A stretch of 64,000 nt of DNA from Palsa-504 sp963835775 (GTDB taxonomy: Bacteria; Actinomycetota; Actinomycetes; Streptosporangiales; Streptosporangiaceae). The position numbers and the translations under genes were made by a program. Shown here piece by piece: positions 33,982-44,173 of the stretch. The notes under the pieces were generated by a model, which did no database searches, was not told where the DNA came from, and was given only the letters and a program-made list of their open reading frames with translations. Position 1 is the first letter of the stretch. Every line of letters starts with the position of its first letter. Location of the stretch: the NCBI GenBank assembly GCA_963835775.1, contig CAWIHB010000011.1:62001-126000 (forward strand). The letters run 5' to 3'.

Positions 33982-34015
33982 GATCTGATTTCCGTGTCTG
34001 ATTTCCGGGCATCCA

Positions 34016-34042
34016 TTTGCACTCTCCCCATGAGAGTGCTAA
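34016..34042. promoter_or_regulatory. CIRCE operator 1 (HrcA)
   Basis: TTTGCACTC-N9-GAGTGCTAA differs from the CIRCE consensus TTAGCACTC-N9-GAGTGCTAA at one base. HrcA represses groE genes through it until heat inactivates the repressor. Confidence 0.93.
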
Positions 34043-34050
34043 ACATGGTG

Positions 34051-34077
34051 CTGGCACTCTGCATGCCTGAGTGCCAG
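34051..34077. promoter_or_regulatory. CIRCE operator 2 (HrcA)
   Basis: CTGGCACTC-N9-GAGTGCCAG is a perfect palindrome with 9-nt spacing, 8 bp after the first CIRCE element. Two tandem operators suggest tight HrcA control of groEL. hrcA is not in the window. Confidence 0.9.
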
Positions 34078-34197
34078 CATTCTGGCGGGATCGGGCGATG
34101 AGGCACGGCCTGCGGCAGGAAGGGACTGTCCGCCGGTGGGTGCCGTCCGTCGCGGGCGTCGGCTCGATCGCGCGAACGCCACGGAGGACTGGAGCCT

Positions 34198-35826
<1,629 letters not shown>

Positions 35827-35845
35827 TTTCGGGTAGTCCAAAGTT

Positions 35846-35886
35846 ACGCAAAACGGCCCGGGGCCTGCCCCCGGGCCGTTTTGCGT
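35846..35886 (+). terminator. groEL terminator hairpin
   Basis: A perfect 18-bp stem (ACGCAAAACGGCCCGGGG at 35846-35863 and its complement at 35869-35886) with a 5-nt loop, 19 bp after the groEL stop. The lower stem gives a TTTT run in the 3' arm. Confidence 0.92.
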
Positions 35887-35945
35887 CAGGTTTCCCGGCG
35901 TATCCGCTGGGTATAGCGCCAATGCGATCTTGCATCGCAGCGAAT

Positions 35946-35995
35946 CCGGCCTCACACGTCACCCCGTCCCAGCACCACCGACCGTGTGAGGCCGG
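35946..35995. repeat. 13-bp perfect inverted repeat, 24-nt loop
   Basis: CCGGCCTCACACG (35946-35958) and CGTGTGAGGCCGG (35983-35995) are exact complements around TCACCCCGTCCC... It follows the groEL terminator and precedes the extended cold-shock gene by 160 bp. It may be a second terminator, part of a small RNA, or a regulatory site. The rest of 35890-36154 shows no gene. Confidence 0.6.
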
Positions 35996-36154
35996 TCCCC
36001 CGAGCCCCTAAACGGGCCCGCGCGGCGCCCGGGCGGCCACAACGAGGCTGCGGCCGGGCGTCCAGGACCGATAGCCTTAGAACTGCCCATAGCATCCTGT
36101 CGGTCGCCTGATCGCTGGTTGTCTGTTAGTTCGACTCAGACGTGAGGTCTGCAC

Positions 36155-36550
36155 GTGCCTACCGGCAAGGTCAAGTGGTACGACTCCGATAAGGGGTATG
36201 GCTTCCTCGCCCGCGACGACGGCGGCGAGGTCTTCGTGCATTCATCCGCGCTGCCTGCTGGGACGACCGCGCTGCGGCAGGGGCAGCGGGTGGAGTTCGG
36301 CGTGGCCGAGGGCCGCCGGGGGGCGCAGGCGCTGCAGGTACGGATCCTCGAGCCCCCGCCCAACGTGGCCGCGGCCGTGGCCAAGCAGGCCCGCAAGAAG
36401 CCGGACGAGATGATCGTGATCGTCGAGGACCTGATCAAGCTGCTCGACGACGTGTCCACGACCTACCGGCGCGGCAAGCACCCGGACGCCAGGGACGCCA
36501 AGAAGATCGCCGCCGTGCTGCGGGCCGTCGCCGACGACATCGAGCCCTGA
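36155..36550 (+). CDS. cold-shock domain protein with C-terminal extension
   Basis: A 131-residue protein. Residues 1-66 are a cold-shock domain (GKVKWYDSDKGYGFLARDDG, EVFVHSSALPAG) with RNP1 and RNP2. The following ~65 residues (PPNVAAAVAKQARKKPDEMIVIVEDLIKLL, then RRGKHPDARDAKKIAAVLRAVADDIEP) form a helical domain found on one class of actinobacterial CSD proteins. It probably binds RNA through the CSD; the role of the helices is unknown. GTG 36155 fits the family start. The stop codon lies in the first unit of a 16-bp repeat. Confidence 0.85.
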   Translation: MPTGKVKWYDSDKGYGFLARDDGGEVFVHSSALPAGTTALRQGQRVEFGVAEGRRGAQALQVRILEPPPNVAAAVAKQARKKPDEMIVIVEDLIKLLDDVSTTYRRGKHPDARDAKKIAAVLRAVADDIEP

Positions 36551-36600
36551 CCCGATCGAGCCCTGACCCGATCGAGCACTGACCCGATCGAGCACTGACC
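36541..36600. repeat. 16-bp tandem repeat at gene end
   Basis: CGAGCCCTGACCCGAT occurs 3.75 times from 36541; the last two units have A for C at one position. The first unit encodes the last codons and stop (EP-TGA) of the extended cold-shock gene, so the gene end itself has been multiplied. Confidence 0.92.
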
Positions 36601-36644
36601 GGCTTTCCGCGCCGGGTGGCTGGCGCCTGCCTGCCGCGGGCGCG

Positions 36645-38357
36645 CTAGCGCCGGCCCTGGGGCCGGGCCGGGCGGCGCCGGGGCGGGGGTTCGGCGCTGA
36701 CCCGCTGGGCCAGGATGCGGCGCCTGCGCCTGCCTACCATCAGGACCAGCGCGACGGTCAGCAGGGCCGCCGGGATGGCCAGGCCGATCGGGCCGTTGTC
36801 GAGCATCGACACCAGCACGCCAAGCAGGCCGCCCGCCACGTTGGCCACCTGGTTCAGCGTCTCCGACACCGCGAAGGTCGACGAGCGGATCTCGTCGCCG
36901 ATCTCCCGCTGCACGATCGAGTCCTGGGCCAGCTTGGCCAGGCTGGCGCACAGGATCGCGGCGAACGCCACGGCGATCACGGCGATCAGGCCGAAGAACC
37001 AGGCCGCGACGGCCGCCACCGCCGGCGCCACGACCAGCACCGAGAACATGATCAGCTGCGGGGCCCGGGAGCGCAGCCAGGACCCGATGGCCATGGCCAC
37101 GATGCTGCCGCCCGCGACGGCCACGGCCAGCGTGGCCAGGGCGAAGTGCTTGGATACGCCGAGGTGTTCGGTCTGCAGCAGGAAGGCGAAGAAGAAGAAC
37201 GTGTAGCCGGAGAACGCGCGCAGCACCGCGTTGCCGGTCATCGCCTCGGCCACCGCGGGCCCCACCCGGCCCAGCGTCCGCCACCGGCCGCCGTGGGGAT
37301 GGGCGCCATCATGCGCCGCGGCGCTGGCCGGCTCGTCGACCCAGGGGCCGGGGGCCGGGGCGCCCGGGGGCAGCGCGGCCGGCTCCTGGCCCGCGCTCTC
37401 GCGGCCCGGGGCGTCGTACGCCCCGGTCTCGTAGGGCATGGTCTGGTAGCGGGAGCCGCCCCGCCCGTCCCGGCCCGCCGGGATGGTCGGGTCCATCGGG
37501 CCGCCCGCGGGTCCCCGGTCGCGCCCGTAACGCCCGTACCTGTGCTCCCGGGGGCCCGGCTGCCGCGGCCCGGGCGCGGTGGGCGGCGCCGGCCACGCCG
37601 CGGTGGGCGCCGGCCCGGCCGGGGCCCCGGTGGCCTGGCCCGCCGTGGCCTGTGCGGCGGGCGGGGTGTCCACCTGGTCGGGCAGCCGCAGCGCCAGGAC
37701 CATGGCGGCCAGGTAGACGACCATGCCGGCCCGCAGCACCCAGGCGGCGCCGCCGACCGACTGGATGCCATAGGCCACCCCGGCGGCTACCGTGGCCCCG
37801 ATCACCGCGATCAGCTGCGACCGCGCGTTGGCCGTGACCAGGGTGATCTGCTCGGGCAGCAGCCGTGGCGCGACCGAGGCGCGGACCACCCCGTAGGCCT
37901 TCTGCAGCACCAGGATGCCGAACGCGGCGGGCAGCAGCGTGATCGGGTTGCTGACCGCGGCCGACATGGCGTAGCACAGCAGGCCGCGGGCCAGCAGCGT
38001 GCCGGCCAGCAGGTACTTGCGGCCCTGCTGCACCCGGTCCAGGGCGGGCCCGATGAACGGCCCGAGCACCGCGAACGGGGCCATGGTGACGAGCAGGAAC
38101 AGCACCACCTTGCCCCGGGCCTGGTCGACAGAGGTGTTGAAGAAGATCGTCCCGGCCAGGGCCACGATGACGAAGGCATCGCCGGCCCCGGCGGCGGTGG
38201 TCAGCTCGATGAGCGTGGACAGCCCGGTCCGGCCGGCCCCGGACGCGCCGGTCAGGCGGTGGACGAAGCCGCCGGTCGTGCGGGTGGCCGTGGCCCCGGC
38301 GCGCGCGCCGGTCCTGACCGCGCCGCCGGTTCGGCGCAGCGCTTCGGACATCCGCAT
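36645..38357 (-). CDS. MFS-type membrane transporter
   Basis: A 570-residue major facilitator protein from ATG 38357 (alternatives 38351, 38414). About 10-12 TM helices: IVALAGTIFFNTS, VVLFLLVTMAPFAVLGPFIGPALDRV (with the loop-2-like GPALDRVQQGRKYLLAG motif), LLPAAFGILVLQKAYGV and others. A ~135-residue Pro/Gly/Arg-rich cytoplasmic linker lies between the two halves (about residues 240-375). The second half starts at AVAEAMTGNAVLRAFSGYTFFF. The substrate is unknown; the family resembles uncharacterised actinobacterial MFS proteins located near cold-shock and DUF3027 genes. Confidence 0.85.
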   Translation of the reverse strand: MRMSEALRRTGGAVRTGARAGATATRTTGGFVHRLTGASGAGRTGLSTLIELTTAAGAGDAFVIVALAGTIFFNTSVDQARGKVVLFLLVTMAPFAVLGPFIGPALDRVQQGRKYLLAGTLLARGLLCYAMSAAVSNPITLLPAAFGILVLQKAYGVVRASVAPRLLPEQITLVTANARSQLIAVIGATVAAGVAYGIQSVGGAAWVLRAGMVVYLAAMVLALRLPDQVDTPPAAQATAGQATGAPAGPAPTAAWPAPPTAPGPRQPGPREHRYGRYGRDRGPAGGPMDPTIPAGRDGRGGSRYQTMPYETGAYDAPGRESAGQEPAALPPGAPAPGPWVDEPASAAAHDGAHPHGGRWRTLGRVGPAVAEAMTGNAVLRAFSGYTFFFFAFLLQTEHLGVSKHFALATLAVAVAGGSIVAMAIGSWLRSRAPQLIMFSVLVVAPAVAAVAAWFFGLIAVIAVAFAAILCASLAKLAQDSIVQREIGDEIRSSTFAVSETLNQVANVAGGLLGVLVSMLDNGPIGLAIPAALLTVALVLMVGRRRRRILAQRVSAEPPPRRRPARPQGRR

Positions 38358-38461
38358 GTAACCAGTATTCTTGGTAGCCGTCACTGCGGCGAGTCGCACC
38401 TTCGCCACAACCAATGGGTAACCCTACCCGCAGCATGCGTGATGAGTGAGAATTGGCAACC

Positions 38462-39298
38462 GTGAGCCCCACCCGTACCCGCACCAGGGAACCAGACCAG
38501 GCGTGCGCCGAGGCCGTTGACCTCGCGCGGGCCGCCGTCGTCGACATCGTCGGCCCGGACGACGTGGGCGAGCACCTCGACGTCCAGGCCGACGGCGAAC
38601 GGATCGTCACCCACCTGTTCGCCTGCGCTGACCCGGCTTACACGGGCTGGCGGTGGGCGGTCACGGTGGTCCGGGCGCCGCGGTCGAAGCTGGTCACGGT
38701 GAGCGAGACCGTGCTGCTGCCCGGGCCCGACGCGCTGCTCGCGCCGGAGTGGGTGCCCTGGCACGACCGGCTGCGGCCCGGTGACCTGGGGGTCGGTGAC
38801 CTGCTGCCCGCCCCGCCGGACGACGAGCGGCTGGTCCCGCTGGTCGTGATCTGGGGCGACGACGCCGTCACCGACTGGTACCCCCGGGATGAGGACCAGG
38901 TGGACCCGGCCGAACTGCCCGCGCCCGGCCGCTCCCGGGTGCTGTCGGCCATCGGCCGGGACTACGCCTCGGACCGGTGGTACGAAAGCGAGCACGGCCC
39001 GCGCACCCCGCTGGCGCACGCGGCCCCGGCGCACTGCGTCAGCTGCGGCTTCTTCGTCCCGCTGAGCGGGGAGCTCGGCTTGCTGTTCGGGGCGTGCGCG
39101 AACGCCTACGCGCCGGACGACGGCCGGGTGGTGTCGGCCGACCACGGCTGCGGGGCCCATTCGGAATCGGTGATCTCGGAAACCGCGGCCCGGTCCGTCG
39201 CGCCGGTCATCGACGAGTTCGGCTACGACATGGTCGACTTGCCCGGCGTCTCGGTCGAGGAGACCGTGTTCGAGCCGCTGGCCCGGGGCGCCGACTGA
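38462..39298 (+). CDS. DUF3027 protein
   Basis: A 278-residue actinobacterial DUF3027 protein. Landmarks: ACADPAYTGWRWAVTVVRAPR, VLLPGPDALLAPEWVPWHDRLRPGDLGVGDLLP, and the C-terminal CVSCGFFVPLSGELGLLFGACAN plus DHGCGAHSE, whose Cys/His residues may bind zinc. No TM segment. Function is not established. GTG 38462 (or TTG 38453) start. It diverges from the MFS gene, and its 3' end overlaps the convergent DUF2530 gene by 76 bp. Confidence 0.88.
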   Translation: MSPTRTRTREPDQACAEAVDLARAAVVDIVGPDDVGEHLDVQADGERIVTHLFACADPAYTGWRWAVTVVRAPRSKLVTVSETVLLPGPDALLAPEWVPWHDRLRPGDLGVGDLLPAPPDDERLVPLVVIWGDDAVTDWYPRDEDQVDPAELPAPGRSRVLSAIGRDYASDRWYESEHGPRTPLAHAAPAHCVSCGFFVPLSGELGLLFGACANAYAPDDGRVVSADHGCGAHSESVISETAARSVAPVIDEFGYDMVDLPGVSVEETVFEPLARGAD

Positions 39299-39573
39299 CC
39301 GTCCGCCTGGTCTGGTTCCCCGTCTGGGGCCCGGCGGGCCGCGGACCTGGCCCTGGACCGCTTGAGCCGCGGCACGTACCAGATGGCGAATAGCCCAAGC
39401 ACCAGCCCGGCCACGCAGGTCCAGATCCACCACCGTGCGTCGGCCGGCAGCTCGCTGCGGACGATGAGCAGCACGACCAGGGCCACGGCCCAGGAGACCG
39501 TGCCGGCCACGGCCACCAGCTGATCGTTCGCCTCCAGCGGCGGAGGCGGCGCCGGCCCGCGGTCTCGGTTCAC
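39223..39573 (-). CDS. DUF2530 small membrane protein
   Basis: A 116-residue protein with two TM helices (VAVAGTVSWAVALVVLLIV and WWIWTCVAGLVLGLFAIWYV) followed by a basic stretch (PRLKRSRARSAARR), as in DUF2530. Family members usually end soon after the second helix; here about 35 extra residues (ending TETPGKSTMS) are read from the antisense strand of the DUF3027 gene, which suggests the original stop was lost. Function unknown. Confidence 0.8.
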   Translation of the reverse strand: MNRDRGPAPPPPLEANDQLVAVAGTVSWAVALVVLLIVRSELPADARWWIWTCVAGLVLGLFAIWYVPRLKRSRARSAARRAPDGEPDQADGQSAPRASGSNTVSSTETPGKSTMS

Positions 39574-39703
39574 GTCTTTAGGCTACGAGGTGGCCGGACG
39601 GCCCGGGCACGCGAGTGACCAGCACGAGCGGGCTGCTGCGGCAGCACCGTCAGCGTGATGTACTTAAGCCACGCCCCAGGCCGGCCGACGAAGGTAACTG
39701 ACG

Positions 39704-40156
39704 ATGACGATGACGCGGACCAGGACTGATGCCGGGCTGGCCACGGCCCTGCGGATCTCCGTGAGCCGGCTGGCCCGGCGGCTGCGGGCCCAGCGCACCG
39801 CCTCGGGGCTGACCGAGGCCGTGCTGTCGGAGACCCAGCTGGCCGCGCTGTCGGCTCTGGAGGCCCACCAGGCCATGACGCCGGGTGAGCTGGCCGAACA
39901 CGAGAAGGTCCAGCCGCCCTCCATGACCCGGGTCATCGCCGTCCTCGAGGAACGCAAGCTCGTGCTCCGCTCCCCGCACCCGACCGACCGGCGCCAGGTG
40001 GTGCTGACCGTCACCGATGAAGGCCGGGCTGTCGTGCAGCGGGTGCGGCGCCGGAAGGACGCCTGGCTGGCCCGCAGGCTGGCCGAGCTGACCGCCGAGG
40101 AGCGGGCCACGCTCCGGGCCGCGGTGCCCATCCTGGAGAAGCTCAGCCAGTCCTGA
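39704..40156 (+). CDS. MarR-family transcriptional regulator
   Basis: A 150-residue winged-helix dimer. SETQLAALSALEAHQAMTPGELAEHEKVQPPSMTRVIAVLEERKLV is the recognition region, and SPHPTDRRQVVLTVTDEG is the wing with the conserved Asp-Arg-Arg. Ligand and targets are unknown. The upstream 130 bp are free for its own operator. The convergent RNA ligase-like gene starts 4 bp after its stop. Confidence 0.92.
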   Translation: MTMTRTRTDAGLATALRISVSRLARRLRAQRTASGLTEAVLSETQLAALSALEAHQAMTPGELAEHEKVQPPSMTRVIAVLEERKLVLRSPHPTDRRQVVLTVTDEGRAVVQRVRRRKDAWLARRLAELTAEERATLRAAVPILEKLSQS

Positions 40157-40160
40157 CCGG

Positions 40161-40739
40161 CTACGGTGCGCTTTCGGCCGGCGCCCGGAGCGGCCAGCTG
40201 TCCAGCGTGACGTACCGGGGCTGGTCGGTGGCACCCAGACGGCTGCGGACCAGGTGCAGCCGGTCGGCCGTCCACAGCTGTCCCTGGTAGCCGTCCAGCG
40301 CCGTGACCAGGCTGGTGACGTCGGCAGGCAGCCGGCAGCGGGCCAGGGTCAGGTGCGGCTGGAACCGGCGGCCCCGGTCGGGCGGGGGAGCACCCGCCTG
40401 GCTCGCCCCGGCCGCCACCGATTCGGCCAGCCGGGCCAGGGCGCCGCGGTCCCCGGACAGGCCGCTCCACAGCACGTTGGCCCGGCCCGGTGCCGGGAAG
40501 GCGCCCGCGCCGGCGAACGCCAGCGCGATGCTGCGGTGGCACCCGGCGGCGCGTTCCAGCCGCGGCAGCAGCCGGGCCGTGGCGGTCTCGTCGACCTGGC
40601 CGAGAAAGGCCAGCGTGACGTGCCAGGCCTGACGGCTGGTCCAGCGCAGGTCAAGCCGGCCGCCCCGCAGCGGCCCGACCAGTTCGTCGAGCTCGTCCAG
40701 CACGGCGGGCGGCGGCGCGATGGCCACGAACAACCGCAT
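40161..40739 (-). CDS. thpR: RNA 2',3'-cyclic phosphodiesterase (2H family)
   Basis: A 192-residue 2H phosphoesterase (formerly called 2'-5' RNA ligase). Both HxTx motifs are present: HVTLAFLG and HLTLARC, about 80 residues apart. It starts MRLFVAIAPPPAVLDEL, the usual ThpR beginning; an upstream GTG (40757) and ATG (40868) are less likely. It opens RNA 2',3'-cyclic phosphates to 2'-phosphates. Intact. Confidence 0.88.
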   Translation of the reverse strand: MRLFVAIAPPPAVLDELDELVGPLRGGRLDLRWTSRQAWHVTLAFLGQVDETATARLLPRLERAAGCHRSIALAFAGAGAFPAPGRANVLWSGLSGDRGALARLAESVAAGASQAGAPPPDRGRRFQPHLTLARCRLPADVTSLVTALDGYQGQLWTADRLHLVRSRLGATDQPRYVTLDSWPLRAPAESAP

Positions 40740-40914
40740 CAGCTCACCCGGTGTGACGCCGGCTCCCCTGGATCGTGTGACTCCCCCTGGCGCCCGGTGA
40801 GCTAAACCGGTGCGCTGGGCAGGAGCATGCTCGCCGAGCAGTCCGGCCCGGTTTGCATTGTGACTCATGACCTACCTCGGATCTTCCTCGCGGGCAGCTT
40901 TGTAGGCTGTCGTC

Positions 40915-40998
40915 GTGAACCGGGTGCCCCGATGGCTGCTTCCCACCGTGCTGGCGCTGCTCGTGCTGCTGGTCGTGATCGGCGCGATCATCCGTTAG
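40915..40998 (+). CDS. 27-residue single-TM small protein
   Basis: GTG 40915 opens a frame of 27 residues: VNRVPRWLLPTVLALLVLL followed by VVIGAIIR, a short basic N-terminus and one TM helix. Very similar short proteins accompany serC in actinomycetes as far as I recall, which would support a real gene, but I cannot check. The stop overlaps the serC 3' end on the other strand (40988). The ribosome-binding site is weak. Confidence 0.45.
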   Translation: MNRVPRWLLPTVLALLVLLVVIGAIIR

Positions 40999-42106
40999 CC
41001 GCCACGTAGTCGATGCAGGCGGTCAGCGCGGCCACGTCCGCCGGATCGACCGCGGGGAACAGGCCGATACGCAGCTGGTTCCGGCCCAGCTTCCGATAGG
41101 ACTCCGTATCGACGATCCCGTTGGCCCGCAGCGTGGCCGCGATCGCGTCGGCGGACAAGCCGCCGGTCACGTCGATGGTGCCGACCACCGGCGAGCGCTG
41201 TGCGGGGTCGGCGACGAACGGGTTCGCGTAAGCCGCCTGCTTTGCCCACATATACAGTATGGCAGCCGATTCCGCGCAGCGGGCGGCGGCCCAGGGCAGG
41301 CCGCCCTGGCCGAGCATCCAGTCGATCTGCTCGGCCAGCAGGAACAGGGTGGCCACCGCGGGCGTGTTGTAGGTCTGGTCCTGGCCCGCGTTCTCCAGCG
41401 CCACCCGCAGCGACAGGAAGTCGGGGATGTACCGGCCGCTGGCCGCGATCTGCCCGATCCGCTCCGCCGCGGCCGGTGATACCAGGGCCAGCCAGAGCCC
41501 GCCGTCCGAGCCCAGCCCCTTCTGCGGGGCGAAGTAGTAGACGTCGAACTGATCGGCCTGGACCGCCAGGCCCCCGGCCGCGCTGGTGGCGTCCACGATG
41601 ACCAGCGATCCCGGATCGGCGCCTGCCACGCGGCGCACCGGCATGGCCACGCCGGTCGAGGTCTCGTTGTGGGTCAGCGCGTAGGTGTCGGCGCCGGGCT
41701 CGGGCCAGGGCAGCGGATGGCTGCCCGGCGCGGATTCCACCACGGTCGGCGCCGACAGCCACGGGGCCCGCGCGGTGATGCCCGCGAACTTGGCCGAGAA
41801 CTCGCCAAAGCTCAGGTGCTGTGCGTGCTCGCGGATCAGGCCGAACGCCGCCGCGTCCCAGAACGCGCTGGTCCCGCCGTTGCCCAGCACGACCGTATAG
41901 TCGCCGGGCAGGCCAAACAGCTCGGCCAGGCCGGCCCGGATCCGGTGCACCAGCGACCGGACCGGCGGCTGCCGGTGTGACGTACCCAGATAGGCGGCGC
42001 CCGAGCCGGCCAGCGCGGCCAGCTGCGCGGGCCGGATCTTGGCCGGGCCGCTGCCGAACCGGCCGTCCTTCGGCCGCAGCCCCGCCGGGATCACGAGTGT
42101 GCTCAC
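40988..42106 (-). CDS. serC: phosphoserine aminotransferase
   Basis: A 372-residue class V aminotransferase of the Mycobacterium-type SerC. It begins IPAGLRPKDGRFGSGPAKIRP, followed by YLGTSHRQPPVRSLV and LGNGGTSAFWDAA; the PLP Lys is in YYFAPQKGLGSDGG; LRIGLFPAVDPADVAALTACID is the family end. It converts 3-phosphohydroxypyruvate to phosphoserine and serves pyridoxal phosphate synthesis; pdxH lies nearby. GTG 42106. It follows the citrate synthase gene on the same strand with a 9-bp gap to the nearest upstream stop. Confidence 0.93.
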   Translation of the reverse strand: MSTLVIPAGLRPKDGRFGSGPAKIRPAQLAALAGSGAAYLGTSHRQPPVRSLVHRIRAGLAELFGLPGDYTVVLGNGGTSAFWDAAAFGLIREHAQHLSFGEFSAKFAGITARAPWLSAPTVVESAPGSHPLPWPEPGADTYALTHNETSTGVAMPVRRVAGADPGSLVIVDATSAAGGLAVQADQFDVYYFAPQKGLGSDGGLWLALVSPAAAERIGQIAASGRYIPDFLSLRVALENAGQDQTYNTPAVATLFLLAEQIDWMLGQGGLPWAAARCAESAAILYMWAKQAAYANPFVADPAQRSPVVGTIDVTGGLSADAIAATLRANGIVDTESYRKLGRNQLRIGLFPAVDPADVAALTACIDYVAANG

Positions 42107-42115
42107 GGGCGCAGC

Positions 42116-43259
42116 CTACCGGGCGGGCCCAGCGCGCGCCTCCGGCCGGTAACGCCTGGCAGTCGACCGCGTCGGCGGCGCCCGGGACGTCGCGGACGGA
42201 CCGGGTGGGGGGGCCGATGTAGCGTGCGGCGGGCCGGACCAGCCGGCCGGTCCGCTTCTGCTCCAGGATGTGCGCGGCCCAGCCCGCCGTCCGGGCGCAG
42301 GTGAACATCGAGGTGAACATGTGCGAGGGGACTCCGGCGAAGTCAAGCACGATGGCCGCCCAGAACTCCACGTTGGTCTCGAGCACCCGGTCCGGACGCC
42401 GGGCCCGCAGCTCGGCCAGGGCCGCGCTCTCCAGGGCCAGCGCTACCTCGTAGCGGGGCGCGCCGAGTTCCTTGGCCGTGCGGCGCAGCACCCGGGCGCG
42501 GGGGTCCTCGGCCCGGTACACCCGGTGCCCGAACCCCATCAGCCGCTCGTTGCGGTCCAGCGCGTCCCGCACGTACCGCGGGGCGTCCCCGGTCCGCTCG
42601 ACCTCCTCGATCATGCCGAGTACCCGGGCCGGGGCGCCGCCGTGCAGCGGCCCGGACATCGCGCCCACCGCGCCGGACAGTGCGGCGGCCACATCGGCGC
42701 CGGTCGAGGCGATGACCCGGGCGGTGAAGGTGGACGCGTTCATGCCGTGCTCGGCCGCCGACGTCCAGTACGCGTCGACCGCCCTGACGTGCCGCGGGTC
42801 GGGCTCGCCGCGCCAGCGGATCATGAACCGCTCGGTGATCGTGGCCGCCTCGTCCACCCGGCGCTGCGGCACCATCGGCAGCCCGACCCCGCGGGCCGCC
42901 TGGGCCACGAAGGACAGGGCCATGACCGACGCGCGGGCCAGGTCCTCGCGGGCCTGACCGTCGGTAATGTCGAGCAGCGGCCGCAGGCCCCAGGCCGGGG
43001 CGAGCATGGCCAGCGCGCTCTGCACGTCGACCCGGATGTCGCCGGAATGCACCGGAATCGGGTAAGGCTCGGCCGGCGGCAGCCCGGGCGCGAAGGCATT
43101 ATCGACCAGCAGGCCCCAGACATGGGCGAAAGAGACGTGGCCGACCAGTTCCTCAATGTCGACCCCGCGGTATCGCAGCGAGCCGCCCTCTCTGTCGGGT
43201 TCGGCGATTTCGGTCTCGAAGGCGATGATTCCTTCGAGACCGGGCTTGAAATCCGACAT
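42116..43259 (-). CDS. citrate synthase, C-terminal end abnormal
   Basis: Citrate synthase of the short actinobacterial type. Landmarks: GLEGIIAFETEIAEPD, GSLRYRGVDIEELVGHVSF, catalytic His regions in SAAEHGMNASTFTARV and SGPLHGGAPARVL, GFGHRVYRAEDPRARVL, and the Asp region NVEFWAAIVLDFAGVP. The expected end is around RLVRPAARYIGPPTRSVRDVPG. Instead of stopping there, the frame stays open to 40995, through the whole serC gene in another frame (754 codons). A TAG in a neighbouring frame at 42116-42118, just before serC, is the likely ancestral stop, so an indel or stop loss is inferred. I end the feature there. A C7 run at about 42207 is a candidate site. Confidence 0.8.
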
Positions 43260-43315
43260 CAGAGATTCCTCTCTTCTTCCTCATGGGTGTCAGAGGGCAC
43301 CCCCCGCCATGCTGA

Positions 43316-43354
43316 GCCGAGCCTGTTAGCCGAGCCTGTTAGCCGAGCCTGTTT
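43316..43354. repeat. 13-bp tandem repeat, 3 copies
   Basis: GCCGAGCCTGTTA occurs three times (43316, 43329, 43342; last base T in copy 3) in the spacer between the divergent citrate synthase and pdxH genes, where promoters are expected. Confidence 0.9.
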
Positions 43355-43453
43355 CCTGGCGCGCGAGTAGGCGCCGGGCATGATGCCAGCGCTCCCATTC
43401 AACCGCCATGAACTGGGTTGCGGTAGGCGGAACAGGTGTGAGGATCATTACCC

Positions 43454-44113
43454 ATGGACACGACACGGCGCGATCTCGATCCGCCTCATGTGACCGGCGG
43501 CCCGTCCGAGGAGATGCTGTCCGAGGACATGCTGGCCGGCGACCCGATGACGCAGTTCGCCCGCTGGATGGCCGACGCGCAGGCAGCTGACCTGCCGGAG
43601 CCGACCGCGATGGTGCTCGCCACCACGTCGGCCGACGGCGGCCCGCGGGCCCGGACCGTGCTGCTGAAGGCGCACGACCAGGCGGGCTTCACCTTCTACA
43701 GCAACCGGACCTCGCGCAAGGGCCAGGACCTGGCCGCCCACCCGCGGGCCTGTGCCGTCTTCCCCTGGTACACCCTGGGCCGCCAGGTCACCGCCGAGGG
43801 CGGCGTGCAGATCATGTCGCAGGCCGGCAGCGAGCCGTACTACCGGTCCCGGCCGCGCGGATCACAGCTCGGCGCCTGGGCCAGCAGGCAGTCGCAGGTC
43901 ATCGGGTCCCGCGCGGACCTCGAGCGCCGGGTGGCCGAGCTCGAGCGGCGCTGGCCTGCGCCGGCCGAGATCCCGATGCCCGGCTTCTGGGGCGGCTACC
44001 TGCTGGTCCCGGAAACGGTCGAGTTCTGGCAGTCGGGCGCCTACCGGCTGCACGACCGGCTCCGGTACCGCCGCGACGGCGCGGCCTGGGTCATCGAGCG
44101 CCTGTCTCCCTGA
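43454..44113 (+). CDS. pdxH: pyridoxamine 5'-phosphate oxidase
   Basis: A 219-residue FMN enzyme oxidising PNP/PMP to pyridoxal 5'-phosphate. Landmarks: DPMTQFARWMADAQAADLPEP, ARTVLLKAHDQAGFTFYSN, SRKGQDLAAHPRACAVFPWYTLGRQVTAEG, and the end EFWQSGAYRLHDRLRYRRDG with PLP-binding Arg and His. Location near serC is consistent with vitamin B6 metabolism. Intact. Confidence 0.94.
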   Translation: MDTTRRDLDPPHVTGGPSEEMLSEDMLAGDPMTQFARWMADAQAADLPEPTAMVLATTSADGGPRARTVLLKAHDQAGFTFYSNRTSRKGQDLAAHPRACAVFPWYTLGRQVTAEGGVQIMSQAGSEPYYRSRPRGSQLGAWASRQSQVIGSRADLERRVAELERRWPAPAEIPMPGFWGGYLLVPETVEFWQSGAYRLHDRLRYRRDGAAWVIERLSP

Positions 44114-44173
44114 GGGTGCTGGGCCGAATACCGCCCTCTCCGGCATAGCATCACAAGCAGGAGGGATGAGGAG

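Noticed and set aside
42270..43370. 366-codon plus-strand frame opposite citrate synthase
   Set aside because: Shadow frame; the minus-strand citrate synthase motifs are decisive.
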